A stretch of DNA of 64,000 nt from Metabacillus sp. FJAT-52054 (GCF_037201815.1 NZ_CP147407.1:2860723-2924722); one strand, 5' to 3'. Counted from the stretch's first letter, positions 38,442-47,304 are shown. Notes: a model not told the origin generated them from the letters alone. Translations and numbers: made by a program.

Positions 38442-38941
38442 GAATTCCGCCTTATCACAGACAGCCTGGATGGCAGCGTTTTTTTGCCGGGATGATGGCT
38501 GGAGCGGCAGCTGCATGGTGCGTCTTTCTTTTCACGTATGGCGTTCTTCAGGAAAAGCAGGTGAAAATTATTCAGGAGCAGAAATCAGCAGTACTTGAAC
38601 TGACCCGCAAAAACAGCATTTATCAGGAGGATTCAAGAGAACTGAATGAAGAAGTCAACAAGAAACTTGTTGTTCAGGAATTAAATGTGAAGCTGACAAA
38701 TGGGGAAAGATTCAAGCTGAGTCCGTTAACGATCCACAAAATAGAAATTGAGGCAAAGAAAGATCTATCTGATTTGCTTGAGAGGGATTTGGAAAGCATC
38801 TTTGAAAGCCGAAAAATTATTAAAAAGGCAATAGAAAATAAAGTATATCGGATTGATGACAAGGACTATCGGCTTTTAGTTAAGGAAATGACTATTTATA
38901 CAACCCTTTACCTTGAAGTAGAGGTTTCATTCGTTGATTAA
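38438..38941 (+). CDS. ytrI: Sporulation membrane protein YtrI
   Basis: 167 residues with one N-terminal membrane anchor (FFAGMMAGAAAAWCVFLFTYGVL), then a coiled-coil stretch and a C-terminal domain (MTIYTTLYLEVEVSF). It overlaps ytrH by 4 bases (ATGA), so the two are made together. Known as a sporulation protein in B. subtilis; molecular role unclear. Confidence 0.9.
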   Translation: MRIPPYHRQPGWQRFFAGMMAGAAAAWCVFLFTYGVLQEKQVKIIQEQKSAVLELTRKNSIYQEDSRELNEEVNKKLVVQELNVKLTNGERFKLSPLTIHKIEIEAKKDLSDLLERDLESIFESRKIIKKAIENKVYRIDDKDYRLLVKEMTIYTTLYLEVEVSFVD

Positions 38942-39035
38942 GTGTTTTTTTGGATTTTTATTCATTTTTATCGCAAATCCCTTCTTCCTTGGATACAATA
39001 TATTTACAGCTGCAAATAAAAAAGGAGGGATAAGT

Positions 39036-39260
39036 ATGGAGTTGCTGACACAGAAAATGTTTGTAAACGAAAAGGTGGAACGGATGAAAAAAGGGTATTC
39101 TGCTTACGCTGAGTCGCCGGAAATGGCAAGCCTGCTGAAAAAAGAAATCAGCAAGCTTAAACTCAAGGTTTATGAGGATATAACTGAGATGGGATCCTGG
39201 TTTATCCCTGAAACCTCAGGAGATCAAGAAATCAAACGGCTGCCAAAGACACCGTTATAG
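39036..39260 (+). CDS. Small conserved protein downstream of ytrI
   Basis: 74 residues from MELLTQKMFVNEKVERMKKGYSAYAESPE. The start is fixed by AAAAGGAGGG just before; the frame is open 34 codons upstream, back into ytrI, but without a ribosome site. It is soluble and helix-rich with charged residues. Its place between ytrI and nrnA suggests the small Bacillus YtzJ-type protein, but I cannot confirm it. It ends only 2 bases from the convergent nrnA stop. Confidence 0.75.
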   Translation: MELLTQKMFVNEKVERMKKGYSAYAESPEMASLLKKEISKLKLKVYEDITEMGSWFIPETSGDQEIKRLPKTPL

Positions 39261-39262
39261 GG

Positions 39263-40213
39263 TTATTTCTGCTGATAATCCCTGCATATAAGCTCCAGTT
39301 CCTCAAAAACCTGTTCCGCTTCTTCCCATTGATGGATGGAGGCGCCGGCAGCCAGCGGGTGCCCGCCTCCCCGGTATCTTTTTGCCAATTCATTAATAAC
39401 AGGCCCTTTAGAACGGAGACGTACCCGGATTTGATCCTCTTCTTCCACGAAAAAGACCCAAGCCGTCATTCCTTCAATATCCCCTAAAATGCTGACAAGC
39501 TGTGAAGCTTCTGAAGCGGTCGTCTCGTATTTTTCAAGCAAATCCTGTCTAATGATAACGCTCGCTGCTCCTGATGGGGATACTTCGAAATTTTGAAGAA
39601 CATATCCGCTCAATTTAGCCACATTTATTTTTGTCTTGTACAAGCTGCTGTATAGCTTATTAATGGAAAAACCGTGGTCAATCAACTCACTCGCATATTT
39701 AAAGGTGCGATCGGTTGTACTCGGGAACAAAAATCTTCCGGTATCCCCAACAATTCCTGCATAGATTAGTTCCGCGCCTTTTTGGCTGATTTCAAGTCCG
39801 CTTCCTTTACCCTCAAGGAAAAGCTCGTAAATCATTTCACTGACAGAGCTTGCAGACGTATCGACCCATATCAAATCTCCATACTGATCTTCATTTGGAT
39901 GATGATCGATTTTAATAAGCATCGCTCCTGAGTGATAACGCTGGTCGCTCACACGCTCCTGGTTTGCTGTGTCACACACAATCACAAGCGCCCCATCGTA
40001 ATCCTGATCTGAAACAGTATCCATTTTGTATAAGAATTCAAGTGAAGGCTCTGTTTCGCCGGTTACAAGGACTCTTTTTTCCGGAAAAGAAGTTTTTAAT
40101 ATTTCAGCAAGTCCGCATTGCGATCCTAGCGCGTCGGGATCGGGGCGCACATGTCTGTGAATTATGATGGTTTCATATTGTTTAATCGTATTCAGTATTT
40201 GGTCTCTCATCAC
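39263..40213 (-). CDS. nrnA: Bifunctional oligoribonuclease/PAP phosphatase NrnA
   Basis: DHH-family phosphoesterase degrading short RNA (2-5 nt) and removing phosphate from 3'-phosphoadenosine 5'-phosphate. 316 residues (or 315 from the second Met). DHH domain with HRHVRPDPDALGSQ, VIVCDTAN and IKIDHHPNEDQ; DHHA1 domain with RYRGGGHPLAAGAS near the C terminus. Same place as ytqI in B. subtilis. Confidence 0.95.
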   Translation of the reverse strand: MMRDQILNTIKQYETIIIHRHVRPDPDALGSQCGLAEILKTSFPEKRVLVTGETEPSLEFLYKMDTVSDQDYDGALVIVCDTANQERVSDQRYHSGAMLIKIDHHPNEDQYGDLIWVDTSASSVSEMIYELFLEGKGSGLEISQKGAELIYAGIVGDTGRFLFPSTTDRTFKYASELIDHGFSINKLYSSLYKTKINVAKLSGYVLQNFEVSPSGAASVIIRQDLLEKYETTASEASQLVSILGDIEGMTAWVFFVEEEDQIRVRLRSKGPVINELAKRYRGGGHPLAAGASIHQWEEAEQVFEELELICRDYQQK

Positions 40214-40360
40214 TTTCTCCTTTAGTCTCTTTATACCATTTATTAAAACACAACCAATAAGGAAACTAAAGAATGCTTTTCTTATTTCAAAACAAAGATG
40301 GAAAAAAAGGACGTCCAGAGATAAGATTAGAAGTAACTTACAGTGTTGGGAGCTGAATAC

Positions 40361-40663
40361 ATGCCTATACTGGCGTTTCTAATTGTAGCTGCATTTTCCT
40401 TCTATTTCTTCTACAAACTAAAGTACTACCGGTCCGGTAAACCAATGGAACGAGGCCTTTATTCCGGCAAATCAAGAATGGCTCTTGGAGTCTTTGTCTT
40501 TTTATTCGGAGTCAATCAATTTTTCCTCTATCCATCTGCCGTTTCCATTTCGATCGGCATCATCTTTATAATCCTTGGAGCCGGCAGTTTCTGGGCAGGG
40601 CAAAAAATGCGCAGGCACTACCGTCCGCTTGCAGATAAAGAACATCAGAAAATGTCCATATAA
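40361..40663 (+). CDS. ytpI: YtpI family membrane protein
   Basis: 100 residues from MPILAFLIVAAFSFYFFYKLKYYR, with GGGAG 8 bases upstream; an earlier start lacks one. Three membrane segments and the family core KPMERGLYSGKSRMALGVFVFLFGVNQFFLYPSAVSISIGIIFIILG. Function unknown. Located between nrnA and ytoI as in B. subtilis. Confidence 0.88.
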   Translation: MPILAFLIVAAFSFYFFYKLKYYRSGKPMERGLYSGKSRMALGVFVFLFGVNQFFLYPSAVSISIGIIFIILGAGSFWAGQKMRRHYRPLADKEHQKMSI

Positions 40664-40697
40664 AAAGGGTTCGGCCACATCGGCCGGAACCCTTTTT
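40660..40697. terminator. Two-way terminator between ytpI and ytoI
   Basis: AAAAAGGGTTCGGCC (40662-40676) pairs with GGCCGGAACCCTTTTT (40682-40697), with one mismatch. It serves both convergent genes and includes the ytoI stop region. Confidence 0.9.
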
Positions 40698-42012
40698 AGC
40701 TTCGTTCCATGATTTGAACCATCATCATTGCTTTCCCGACAATAACACCTTCATTGTAAACATCCACATCCATCTTTCCGAATTTTCTTCCTACCTCGAG
40801 AATGCGGGGATGAATCTCAATGAGTGTTTCCATTTGAACGGGCTTCATAAAGAAAATCGATAGGTTTTCAACAACCAAATCTCCTTTTTTCTGTGAACGC
40901 AAAAGCCTGTTTGCCGCTTCCGTTACGAGCGTCGTAAATACTCCGTACGAGATGGTTCCTAAATGATTTGTCATCTGCGGTGTGACGCTGCACTTATAGA
41001 CATGTGCATTTTTTGATTCATCCGTATCAACAAATTGATTCGTCACAATATCATCGAGCTTTTCGCCAATCTGCGGCTGCCGCTGGATCACTTGAAGGGC
41101 TTTCAATACATCCTGCCTTGAAATCATTCCCTCAAGCTTATTGTGAGCATCGGTGACAGGAAGCACTTCAATGCCTTCCCAAACCATCATTTGTGCAGCA
41201 GAGGCTACAGATGTTTTCCCATTTACCGTAATCGGATTTCGGGTCATCACCCGCTCAACCGAGCTCCCTCTGTCGTGGCCCATAATATCCTTAGATGTGA
41301 CCATCCCCAATACTTTCCGGTTACGGTCTATAACAGGAAACCGTCCATGGCCAGTATCCTGATTGTACTCATACCACATCTCTACTTTATCCGTTCCATG
41401 AAGGCAAATTGTCTGATCGGCAGGCGTTAAAATATCCTCCACCAGCACAATTTCCTTCTTTATCAGCTGATCATATATGGCCCGGTTAATCATCGTCGCA
41501 ACGGTAAAAGTATCATAGCTTGTAGAGATCACCGGTAGCTCCATCTTATCCGCCAGCTTTTTTACATGGTCATCTGTATCAAAGCCCCCGGTCACAAGAA
41601 CGGCTGCCCCCGCTTCCAAAGCAAGCTGATGAGCATTTGTCCGATTTCCGACAATCAGCAGATTTCCGGCACCGGTATAACGCATCATGGCTTCAAGCTT
41701 CATAGCGCCAATAACAAATTTATTAAGTGTTTTATGCAGACCCGAACGGCCCCCTAAAACCTGTCCTTCAACTACATTTACTACTTCAGCAAATGTTAAT
41801 TTTTCAATGTTCTCTTTTTTCTTCCGCTCAATCCGTATGGTACCGACTCGTTCAATCGTGCTGACAAATCCTTTATTTTCAGCCTCTTTAATTGCACGGT
41901 AAGCGGTTCCTTCACTTACATTCATCTCTTTAGCAATTTGCCGGACGGATATTTTTTCACCGACTCCAAGCGAATCAATATATTTTATAATTTGCTCATG
42001 CTTTGTCGCCAA
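40696..42012 (-). CDS. ytoI: YtoI: HTH, DRTGG, CBS pair and hot dog domain protein
   Basis: 438 residues when started at TTG 42010-42012 (LATKHEQIIKYIDSL), preceded by AAAGGGTGA; a start eight codons earlier has no ribosome site. Order: GntR-like winged helix (1-60, VRQIAKEMNVSEGTAYRAIKEAENKGFVSTI), DRTGG domain (75-180), two CBS domains (190-310, FPVIDRNRKVLGMVTSKDIMG and VLPVTDAHNKLEGMISRQDVL), and a 4HBT-type hot dog domain (about 330-435). Probably a nucleotide-sensing regulator; ligand unknown. Confidence 0.88.
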   Translation of the reverse strand: MATKHEQIIKYIDSLGVGEKISVRQIAKEMNVSEGTAYRAIKEAENKGFVSTIERVGTIRIERKKKENIEKLTFAEVVNVVEGQVLGGRSGLHKTLNKFVIGAMKLEAMMRYTGAGNLLIVGNRTNAHQLALEAGAAVLVTGGFDTDDHVKKLADKMELPVISTSYDTFTVATMINRAIYDQLIKKEIVLVEDILTPADQTICLHGTDKVEMWYEYNQDTGHGRFPVIDRNRKVLGMVTSKDIMGHDRGSSVERVMTRNPITVNGKTSVASAAQMMVWEGIEVLPVTDAHNKLEGMISRQDVLKALQVIQRQPQIGEKLDDIVTNQFVDTDESKNAHVYKCSVTPQMTNHLGTISYGVFTTLVTEAANRLLRSQKKGDLVVENLSIFFMKPVQMETLIEIHPRILEVGRKFGKMDVDVYNEGVIVGKAMMMVQIMERS

Positions 42013-42142
42013 GCTTTTCACCCTTTGTCTGCTCATATTTCCAATATTTATTATAAGCCTGGTTACCCCGCACTTTCAACGAAGGTTATCGATTTGTTAG
42101 ATTTTACAACTATTTATAGGCAAAGCTCTGTTAAACTGGGCT

Positions 42143-42215
42143 GTTGATTGCAGTTAGCAGGCGTTCGCTTTCCACTCCAATCAACAGGTGTTAAAATTCA
42201 ACACCATGCTTTCAC
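42143..42215 (-). repeat. Internally deleted copy of the GC-rich element
   Basis: A 43-base core with perfect 8-base inverted ends (GTTGATTG 42143-42150, CAATCAAC 42178-42185). On the minus strand it reads GATTGGAGTGGAAAGCGAAC, joining the left and right ends of the full element. About 30 further bases of the shared flank (GCATGGTGTTGAATTTTAAC region) follow at 42186-42215. Confidence 0.8.
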
Positions 42216-42228
42216 ATTGCCACAGGCA

Positions 42229-42262
42229 AAAAAACAGAATTCCCGGCATCGGAAATTCTGTC
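42229..42262 (-). terminator. Terminator after ytkL
   Basis: ACAGAATTTCCG pairs with CGGGAATTCTGT (one mismatch), followed by seven U on the minus strand. Confidence 0.85.
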
Positions 42263-42282
42263 TTTTACACACTCTCTAAAAT

Positions 42283-42962
42283 TTACAGGGTGATTTTATC
42301 ACCAGCATGAAGGATGTGGCCCACTCCCTCGGGTAAAAGGGAAACAAATTCTTCAGGATTCTGTTCAATTACAGGGAACGTATTGTAATGGACAGGAATC
42401 ACTTTTTTCGCTTTCAGCCATTCTGCTGCCGCAGCAGCATCTTCAGGGCCCATAGTAAAATTATCACCGATCGGCAGGAAGGCAGCGTCAATTGTGTGGC
42501 GCTCACCGTACATTTTCATATCCCCGAACAATGCGGTATCTCCTGCAGCATAAACCGTTTTATTATCTGCCGTAAAGAGAATTCCCGCTGGCATACCGGT
42601 ATAAACAATCGTCCCGTCTTCCTCCGTATAGCTGGAACCGTGGAAAGCCTGTGTCAATTTCACTGTACCAAATTCAAACTGATGGGAACCGCCGATATGC
42701 ATCGGATGCACCTTCAAACCCTTTGTTTCCAAGTAATTGGCCAATTCAAACGGCGCCACCACGAGCGCATCGTTATCCTTTGCAAGCTGAATGGTATCCC
42801 CCACATGATCGCTATGTCCATGGGTGAGTAAAATCACATCAAGCTTGACATCCTCCGCTTTCAAATCACACTGTCCGTTTCCCGTAATAAACGGATCAAT
42901 AAAAATCGTTTTCCCATTGCCTGAATTTCCAACACTGAATGTCCATGAAATGTAATCTCCAC
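42283..42962 (-). pseudogene. ytkL: UPF0173 metal-dependent hydrolase with a 1-base frameshift
   Basis: Metallo-beta-lactamase fold protein of the YtkL type. The intact part holds [26 protein letters not shown] and VHYNTFP. Its natural N-terminus is in another frame: GTG at 42960-42962 (GAGGTG just before) gives [15 protein letters not shown], then the frame must shift to reach [15 protein letters not shown]. One A is missing near 42917-42918 (GCAATGGG instead of GCAAATGGG). Without the shift, translation would begin inside the gene and lose the first strand. It is either a real mutation or a sequencing error. Confidence 0.85.
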
Positions 42963-43140
42963 TATAAGCACCTCACTGTCATAGTCTGTCTCACTAAAAC
43001 TATATCATAATGACTGGGTATGAGCTCCCCATACACCTTTCTATAGCACATTTTAGCGGCATGTAAACCATGAAGTGAAAGGAATTTGGCGTATTCGTGA
43101 AGCCAACATTATCCACAGCAGGGATGCGCAAACGAACCTG

Positions 43141-44259
43141 TTATCTCCCTAAAAACGATTCCGGGGCACTATATGGAAACTGCCCCTCTTCCGCCACCGT
43201 TCTATACGTCACGAAGCCCCCGCACGTATTCAGTCCATTTTTCAGGGCATCATCATCATTCAGGGCTTTTTTAAATCCTTTATTCGCAATTTGAAGGGCA
43301 TAAGGAAAGGTTACATTTGTGAGGGCCAAGGCAGAGGTTCTCGGAACAGCGCCAGGCATATTGGCTACCGCATAGTGAAGGATGCCATGTTTTTCATAAA
43401 CAGGATTTTCATGGGTCGATACGCGGTCTGCCGTTTCAAAAATTCCTCCTTGATCAATCGCAATATCTACAATGACAGACCCCTGCTCCATCCCCTTTAC
43501 CGTCGTCTCAGACACGAGTTTTGGCGCTTTGGCTCCAGGAATCAGAACCGCCCCGATCGCGAGATCCGCCCACACAACCGATTCATGAATATGATACGGA
43601 TCAGACATCAGTGTCATCACTCGTTCACCAAACACATTCTCAAGCTGCCGGAGTCTGCCGGCACTTACATCCAATATACGCACCTCTGCGCCAAGACCTG
43701 CAGCAATTTTAGCCGCATTGGCTCCCGCTGTCCCTCCGCCGATAATTGTCACCTTTCCGCGGTAAACCCCCGGTACACCTGCCAGAAGAATCCCCTTGCC
43801 GCCCTTATGCTTCTCCAAAAACTCTGCTCCGATTTGAGCAGCCATTCTTCCCGCAACCTCACTCATCGGTGTAAGGAGAGGCAGCGAACCATCTCGCAGC
43901 TGGACGGTTTCATAAGCGATGGCAGTCACCTTTTTCTCTAATAGTGCCCTGGTTAATTCAGGCTCCGCAGCCAGATGAAGAAAGGTAAACAGGATCAGCC
44001 CCTCTCTGAAATAGGAATATTCAGAAGCTACCGGTTCTTTTACCTTCATCACCATTTCCGCGCTCCAGACATTTTCTGGGTCTTGTATGATTGCCGCCCC
44101 AGCATCTGCGTACTGCTGATCTGAAAAACCGGCACCAGTCCCTGCACCTGTCTCAACGATGACTTCATGGCCAGCCTTAACCAGCCCGTAAGCACCAGCA
44201 GGAGTCAGCGCCACTCTGTTTTCATTATTTTTTATTTCTTTCGGAATTCCGATTTTCAT
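43141..44259 (-). CDS. ald: Alanine dehydrogenase
   Basis: NAD-dependent interconversion of alanine and pyruvate; in Bacillus needed for growth on alanine and for sporulation. 372 residues. The opening [20 protein letters not shown], the substrate residues in [13 protein letters not shown], the catalytic His in [12 protein letters not shown], and the nucleotide site [24 protein letters not shown] are all present. Ribosome site AGGAGGTG. The upstream region is a tandem repeat block, one unit of which may supply the -35 box. Confidence 0.97.
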   Translation of the reverse strand: MKIGIPKEIKNNENRVALTPAGAYGLVKAGHEVIVETGAGTGAGFSDQQYADAGAAIIQDPENVWSAEMVMKVKEPVASEYSYFREGLILFTFLHLAAEPELTRALLEKKVTAIAYETVQLRDGSLPLLTPMSEVAGRMAAQIGAEFLEKHKGGKGILLAGVPGVYRGKVTIIGGGTAGANAAKIAAGLGAEVRILDVSAGRLRQLENVFGERVMTLMSDPYHIHESVVWADLAIGAVLIPGAKAPKLVSETTVKGMEQGSVIVDIAIDQGGIFETADRVSTHENPVYEKHGILHYAVANMPGAVPRTSALALTNVTFPYALQIANKGFKKALNDDDALKNGLNTCGGFVTYRTVAEEGQFPYSAPESFLGR

Positions 44260-44303
44260 GGTGTGTCACCTCCTGATATAGCGATTGTGAAAGTCATATT
44301 GAT

Positions 44304-44331
44304 AGTATAAGGACTTGGCTTTGTCTGACAA
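44304..44331 (-). promoter_or_regulatory. Candidate ald promoter built on a repeat unit
   Basis: TTGTCA (44326-44331), a 16-base spacer and TATACT (44304-44309) on the minus strand. The -35 box lies inside the palindrome TTTGTCTGACAAA (44320-44332), which recurs in the flanks of the tandem repeat block. Confidence 0.55.
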
Positions 44332-44825
44332 ACGATAGGATGGCCGCTTTGTCTGACGATTTTGTCTGACAAACGATGAATCAGCCAAACTCGTTTTTCC
44401 AGCCGTTCCTTCTCGTTTTCCAGCCGGACTTACTTGCTTTCCGGCCACTTCACCTGTGATTCCAGCCGATTCCGCCACCTTTCCAGCCAAACTCGTTTTT
44501 CCAGCCGTTCCTTCTCGTTTCCCCGCCGAACTTGCTTACTTTCCGGCCACTTCCCCCGTAATTCCAGCCGATTCCGCCACCTTTCCAGCCAAACTCGTTT
44601 TTCCAGCCGTTCCTTCTCGTTTCCCCGCCGAACTTGCTTACTTTCCGGCCACTTTAGCCGTGATTCCAGCCACTTCAGCCGTGATTCCAGCCACTTCAGC
44701 CGTGATTCCATCCAATTCCAGAGCCTTTCCAGCCAAACTCTTTTGGTCTGGACAAACGACAGAATGACCGCTTTGTCTGACGATTTTGCCTGACAAACTA
44801 TGGACTGGCCGCTTTGTCTGACAAA
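44320..44825. repeat. Tandem repeat block, 102-bp and 21-bp units with palindromic flanks
   Basis: CAGCCAAACTC recurs at 44382, 44484, 44586 and 44730: two full 102-bp units, then a third of 144 bp because it gained 21-bp repeats (44650-44670, 44671-44691, 44692-44712). Both flanks carry TTTGTCTGACAAA palindromes (44320-44332, 44361-44373, 44813-44825) and related partial copies. All periods are multiples of three, so frames stay open on both strands, but no ribosome site and conserved protein were seen; I treat it as non-coding. Confidence 0.85.
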
Positions 44826-45008
44826 TCGGATCTATGACAAATCCCCGTTCCTCTACAATTACCCTGCTGCTAAAGCTTCCCCTGTCCTGATCGTTGCTTT
44901 AAATTTCTTCTTCATATATTTTCTGCTCAAATCACTTGGTCTTTCTCCATCATATGAATGTCTATCATCATTGGAAAAGCTGCTTGCAAAAAAGGGCGGA
45001 ATAACGAG
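44826..45008. other. Gap after the repeat block
   Basis: A plus-strand frame (44800-45072) runs here with a hydrophobic stretch, but it starts in the repeat flank, has no ribosome site and runs through the SDR terminator, so I do not call it a gene. Confidence 0.5.
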
Positions 45009-45047
45009 AAAAGAACGGACTCTCATCTTTTATGAGTCCGTTCTTTT
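45009..45047. terminator. Terminator after the SDR gene
   Basis: A 14-bp stem (45009-45022 with 45034-45047), with A/U ends on both sides. Confidence 0.88.
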
Positions 45048-45049
45048 CG

Positions 45050-45814
45050 CTAGTTTCCTGATTTTCGTCTAAGTACATCTGCTCCGCCATTTGCATCGAT
45101 AATGGCGCCTGTGATGAAGTCCGATTGGTCGTCGCACAGGAACGTGATAATGCGGGCAATGTCTTCGCCTGTCCCGGACCGTCCGATTGGGGTATTTGGG
45201 TCATGCTGGCTGCGGGCGGAATCAATTGTGGCTTCTTTCATGTCTCCCATAATATTTCCCGGGCAAATCATGTTAGCGGTGATCCCGTTTTCGGCTTCTT
45301 CGTATGCGATGGATTTCGTTAGGGAAGCAAGACCTGCTTTTGAGGCGCTGAAGGCGGACCTATGCAGCCATCCGGGCGCGCTTGCTGCGTCCTGAAATCC
45401 ATATGTAATGAGGCGGCCGAATTTCTGTTCCCTCATAATGGGCACTGTTTTTCTGAAAAGGTGAAATACGGAACTTAAATTTCCTTCGATCATGCTGTAC
45501 CATTCATCATCTGAGTAATCGGCCAGTTTTTTTCGTTCGAATATATAAGGCCCGGCGTTGTTGATGAGGCAGTCGATTCTTCCATAGGCTTGCATCGTCT
45601 TATCGATAATGGCATCCAAATCGCTTTTTTTGGTTACATCTCCTTGAAGAAGAAGCAGCCTCCCGGATAGATGCTGAAACTCATTTTTTAATGCTTCTGC
45701 TGCTTCCCGATCGCTTCGGAAAGTGGCGGTAACCGAGTACCCCTTTTGAAGAAAAGCTTCAGTTACTTTTTTTCCGAGTCCCTTTGTTCCGGCGGTAATG
45801 ATGGCGTGCTTCAT
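45050..45814 (-). CDS. ytkK: Short-chain dehydrogenase-like protein without the catalytic Tyr (YtkK type)
   Basis: 254 residues with the SDR Rossmann motif TAGTKGLGKKV, NNAG (INNAGPY) and the C-terminal GAIIDANGGADV. The catalytic YxxxK site is replaced by FSASK (HRSAFSASKAGL), so the proton-donating Tyr is missing while Lys is kept. My memory of B. subtilis YtkK has a similar AF..AK site, which suggests a conserved non-standard member rather than decay. Substrate unknown; usually annotated FabG-like. Confidence 0.85.
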   Translation of the reverse strand: MKHAIITAGTKGLGKKVTEAFLQKGYSVTATFRSDREAAEALKNEFQHLSGRLLLLQGDVTKKSDLDAIIDKTMQAYGRIDCLINNAGPYIFERKKLADYSDDEWYSMIEGNLSSVFHLFRKTVPIMREQKFGRLITYGFQDAASAPGWLHRSAFSASKAGLASLTKSIAYEEAENGITANMICPGNIMGDMKEATIDSARSQHDPNTPIGRSGTGEDIARIITFLCDDQSDFITGAIIDANGGADVLRRKSGN

Positions 45815-45990
45815 CGTCTAAGCTCCTTTCGAGCTGTGGTTTATATAAGGAATATATTGTATCCTTTTTGCATTGCTGTAATAATAAGGTGAACCTTTTA
45901 GCAAAAGCTGCCGATGCGTTTTATGTCCGCTCCCAGCTCTTCTTTAAATTTCATAAACGGTTCTAAAACATCTGGAGGCAGGTTACTGGG

Positions 45991-47304
45991 ATGATTCCAA
46001 TTGATAAAAAGCCTCTGTACGGCCTTGAGCGCTTCGGACTTGAAGCGGTGCCCGCAGAGCTTAGAAAAACGGGTTGGATTGAGTATTTCATTATCCAATT
46101 TGCTTTTTCATTTAATGCCGGCAATGTTCTGCTGCCGGCTTTGGCTGTTATGGAAGGCGGGCTGAGTTTCAGCCAGGCATTCTTCAGCTGTATCGCAGGT
46201 GCCTTTTTAGCCTTTCTGCTTGTATCTTTTCTGTCATTGCCGGGTTCTGTCAGCGGTCTGCCTGCTCAGTATGCGATCCGGAGTATTCTCGGGAGCCGCC
46301 TTGGGCAATACGCCGCATCTCCCGTTCGTTCTTTAATCTCGCTCTACTGGTTTTCCGTTCAAACAATCGGCGGAACGTGGATGCTGATTGAAAGCTTGAA
46401 AAGATTTGGTGTTCAGAGCCTTTCTTTTCCTTTGGCTGCTGCTGGACTTGGAGCCATAATGATTGGAATTACAATTGTAGGTTTTCATGCTGTGAAAAAG
46501 GCCACTGCCTATTTCCTTCCTTTTTTACTCGCAGGAGAAGGAATCATTATCTATTTATACTTTACTACAAATACGAGGGTAACTGCATCTGTAAGTACTC
46601 AGAGTGCAGATAGTGCGGGAAGTTTGACGATGCTGCTGTTTGCGAGTCTTGTTTTTGTCCAGTATGTAGCCGGTGTAAGTGCTTCTGCCGATATGACCAG
46701 GTATGCCAGATCGCCACTTCACGGATTTTGGGGAATGTTTGCGGGTAACTTTATCGGGTTTTCAATGACAGCTTTTTTAGGTATCTTCAGTGCTTCTTAT
46801 TTTGCTGAAATGAATCCATTTTTATCAGCATCAAGGCTTACAGAATCATCCTTGCTTTTCTCTATTATTCTGGCTGCGTCGATCCTTTCTCTCATTTCAA
46901 TCAATTTAAGCAATGCATACACGGGAAGCTTCAGCCTGCTGAATATATTCCCTTCCCTTGGAAGAATTAAAAGTGCGGTCTTATTCGGAACAGCCGGCAT
47001 TATCCTTAGTACGATGCCTGCAGTAGTTACCGAGGCAAAAAGCTGGATTTCGATCCTCGGCAGTTTATCCATTCCGTTATCTGCTGTCATCGTATCCGAT
47101 TTTCTAATGGTGAAAAAAGGAACGATATCTGATAAAGATCTTTTACAAATGGGGAGTGTTAACAGGCAGGCTGTGTTTTCTATGGCGGCAGGAATTCTTA
47201 TTTACTGGCTGGTCCCTTCAGGCACTGGTCCGGGTTTTATCAGTTTTATAGCAACATGTGTACTTTATATCTTAATCATTCGAAAAAAAGCTGGCACCGA
47301 TTGA
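45991..47304 (+). CDS. NCS1 family permease (cytosine/purine type)
   Basis: 437 residues with about twelve membrane helices. The opening YGLERFGLEAVPAELRKTGWIEYFIIQFAFSFNAGNVLLPAL resembles the NCS1 nucleobase:cation symporters (CodB group), and SASADMTRYARSPLHGF matches the conserved substrate-site region of helix 6. GGAGG lies 11 bases before the ATG. Substrate cannot be fixed: cytosine, purines, hydantoin or a vitamin precursor are possible. No catabolic gene is adjacent. Confidence 0.8.
   Translation: MIPIDKKPLYGLERFGLEAVPAELRKTGWIEYFIIQFAFSFNAGNVLLPALAVMEGGLSFSQAFFSCIAGAFLAFLLVSFLSLPGSVSGLPAQYAIRSILGSRLGQYAASPVRSLISLYWFSVQTIGGTWMLIESLKRFGVQSLSFPLAAAGLGAIMIGITIVGFHAVKKATAYFLPFLLAGEGIIIYLYFTTNTRVTASVSTQSADSAGSLTMLLFASLVFVQYVAGVSASADMTRYARSPLHGFWGMFAGNFIGFSMTAFLGIFSASYFAEMNPFLSASRLTESSLLFSIILAASILSLISINLSNAYTGSFSLLNIFPSLGRIKSAVLFGTAGIILSTMPAVVTEAKSWISILGSLSIPLSAVIVSDFLMVKKGTISDKDLLQMGSVNRQAVFSMAAGILIYWLVPSGTGPGFISFIATCVLYILIIRKKAGTD

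Noticed and set aside
44434-44793. Plus-strand open frames through the tandem repeat block, and the matching minus-strand frame 44430-44711
   Set aside because: Open only because 102 and 21 are multiples of three. No ribosome site, skewed Ser/Phe or Glu/Arg/Trp composition and several frames open at once.
44320-44825. CRISPR array
   Set aside because: The repeats are directly joined without unique spacers, and no cas gene is present in the window.
44800-45072. 90-codon plus-strand frame with hydrophobic stretch
   Set aside because: Starts in the repeat flank, has no ribosome site and runs through the SDR terminator.
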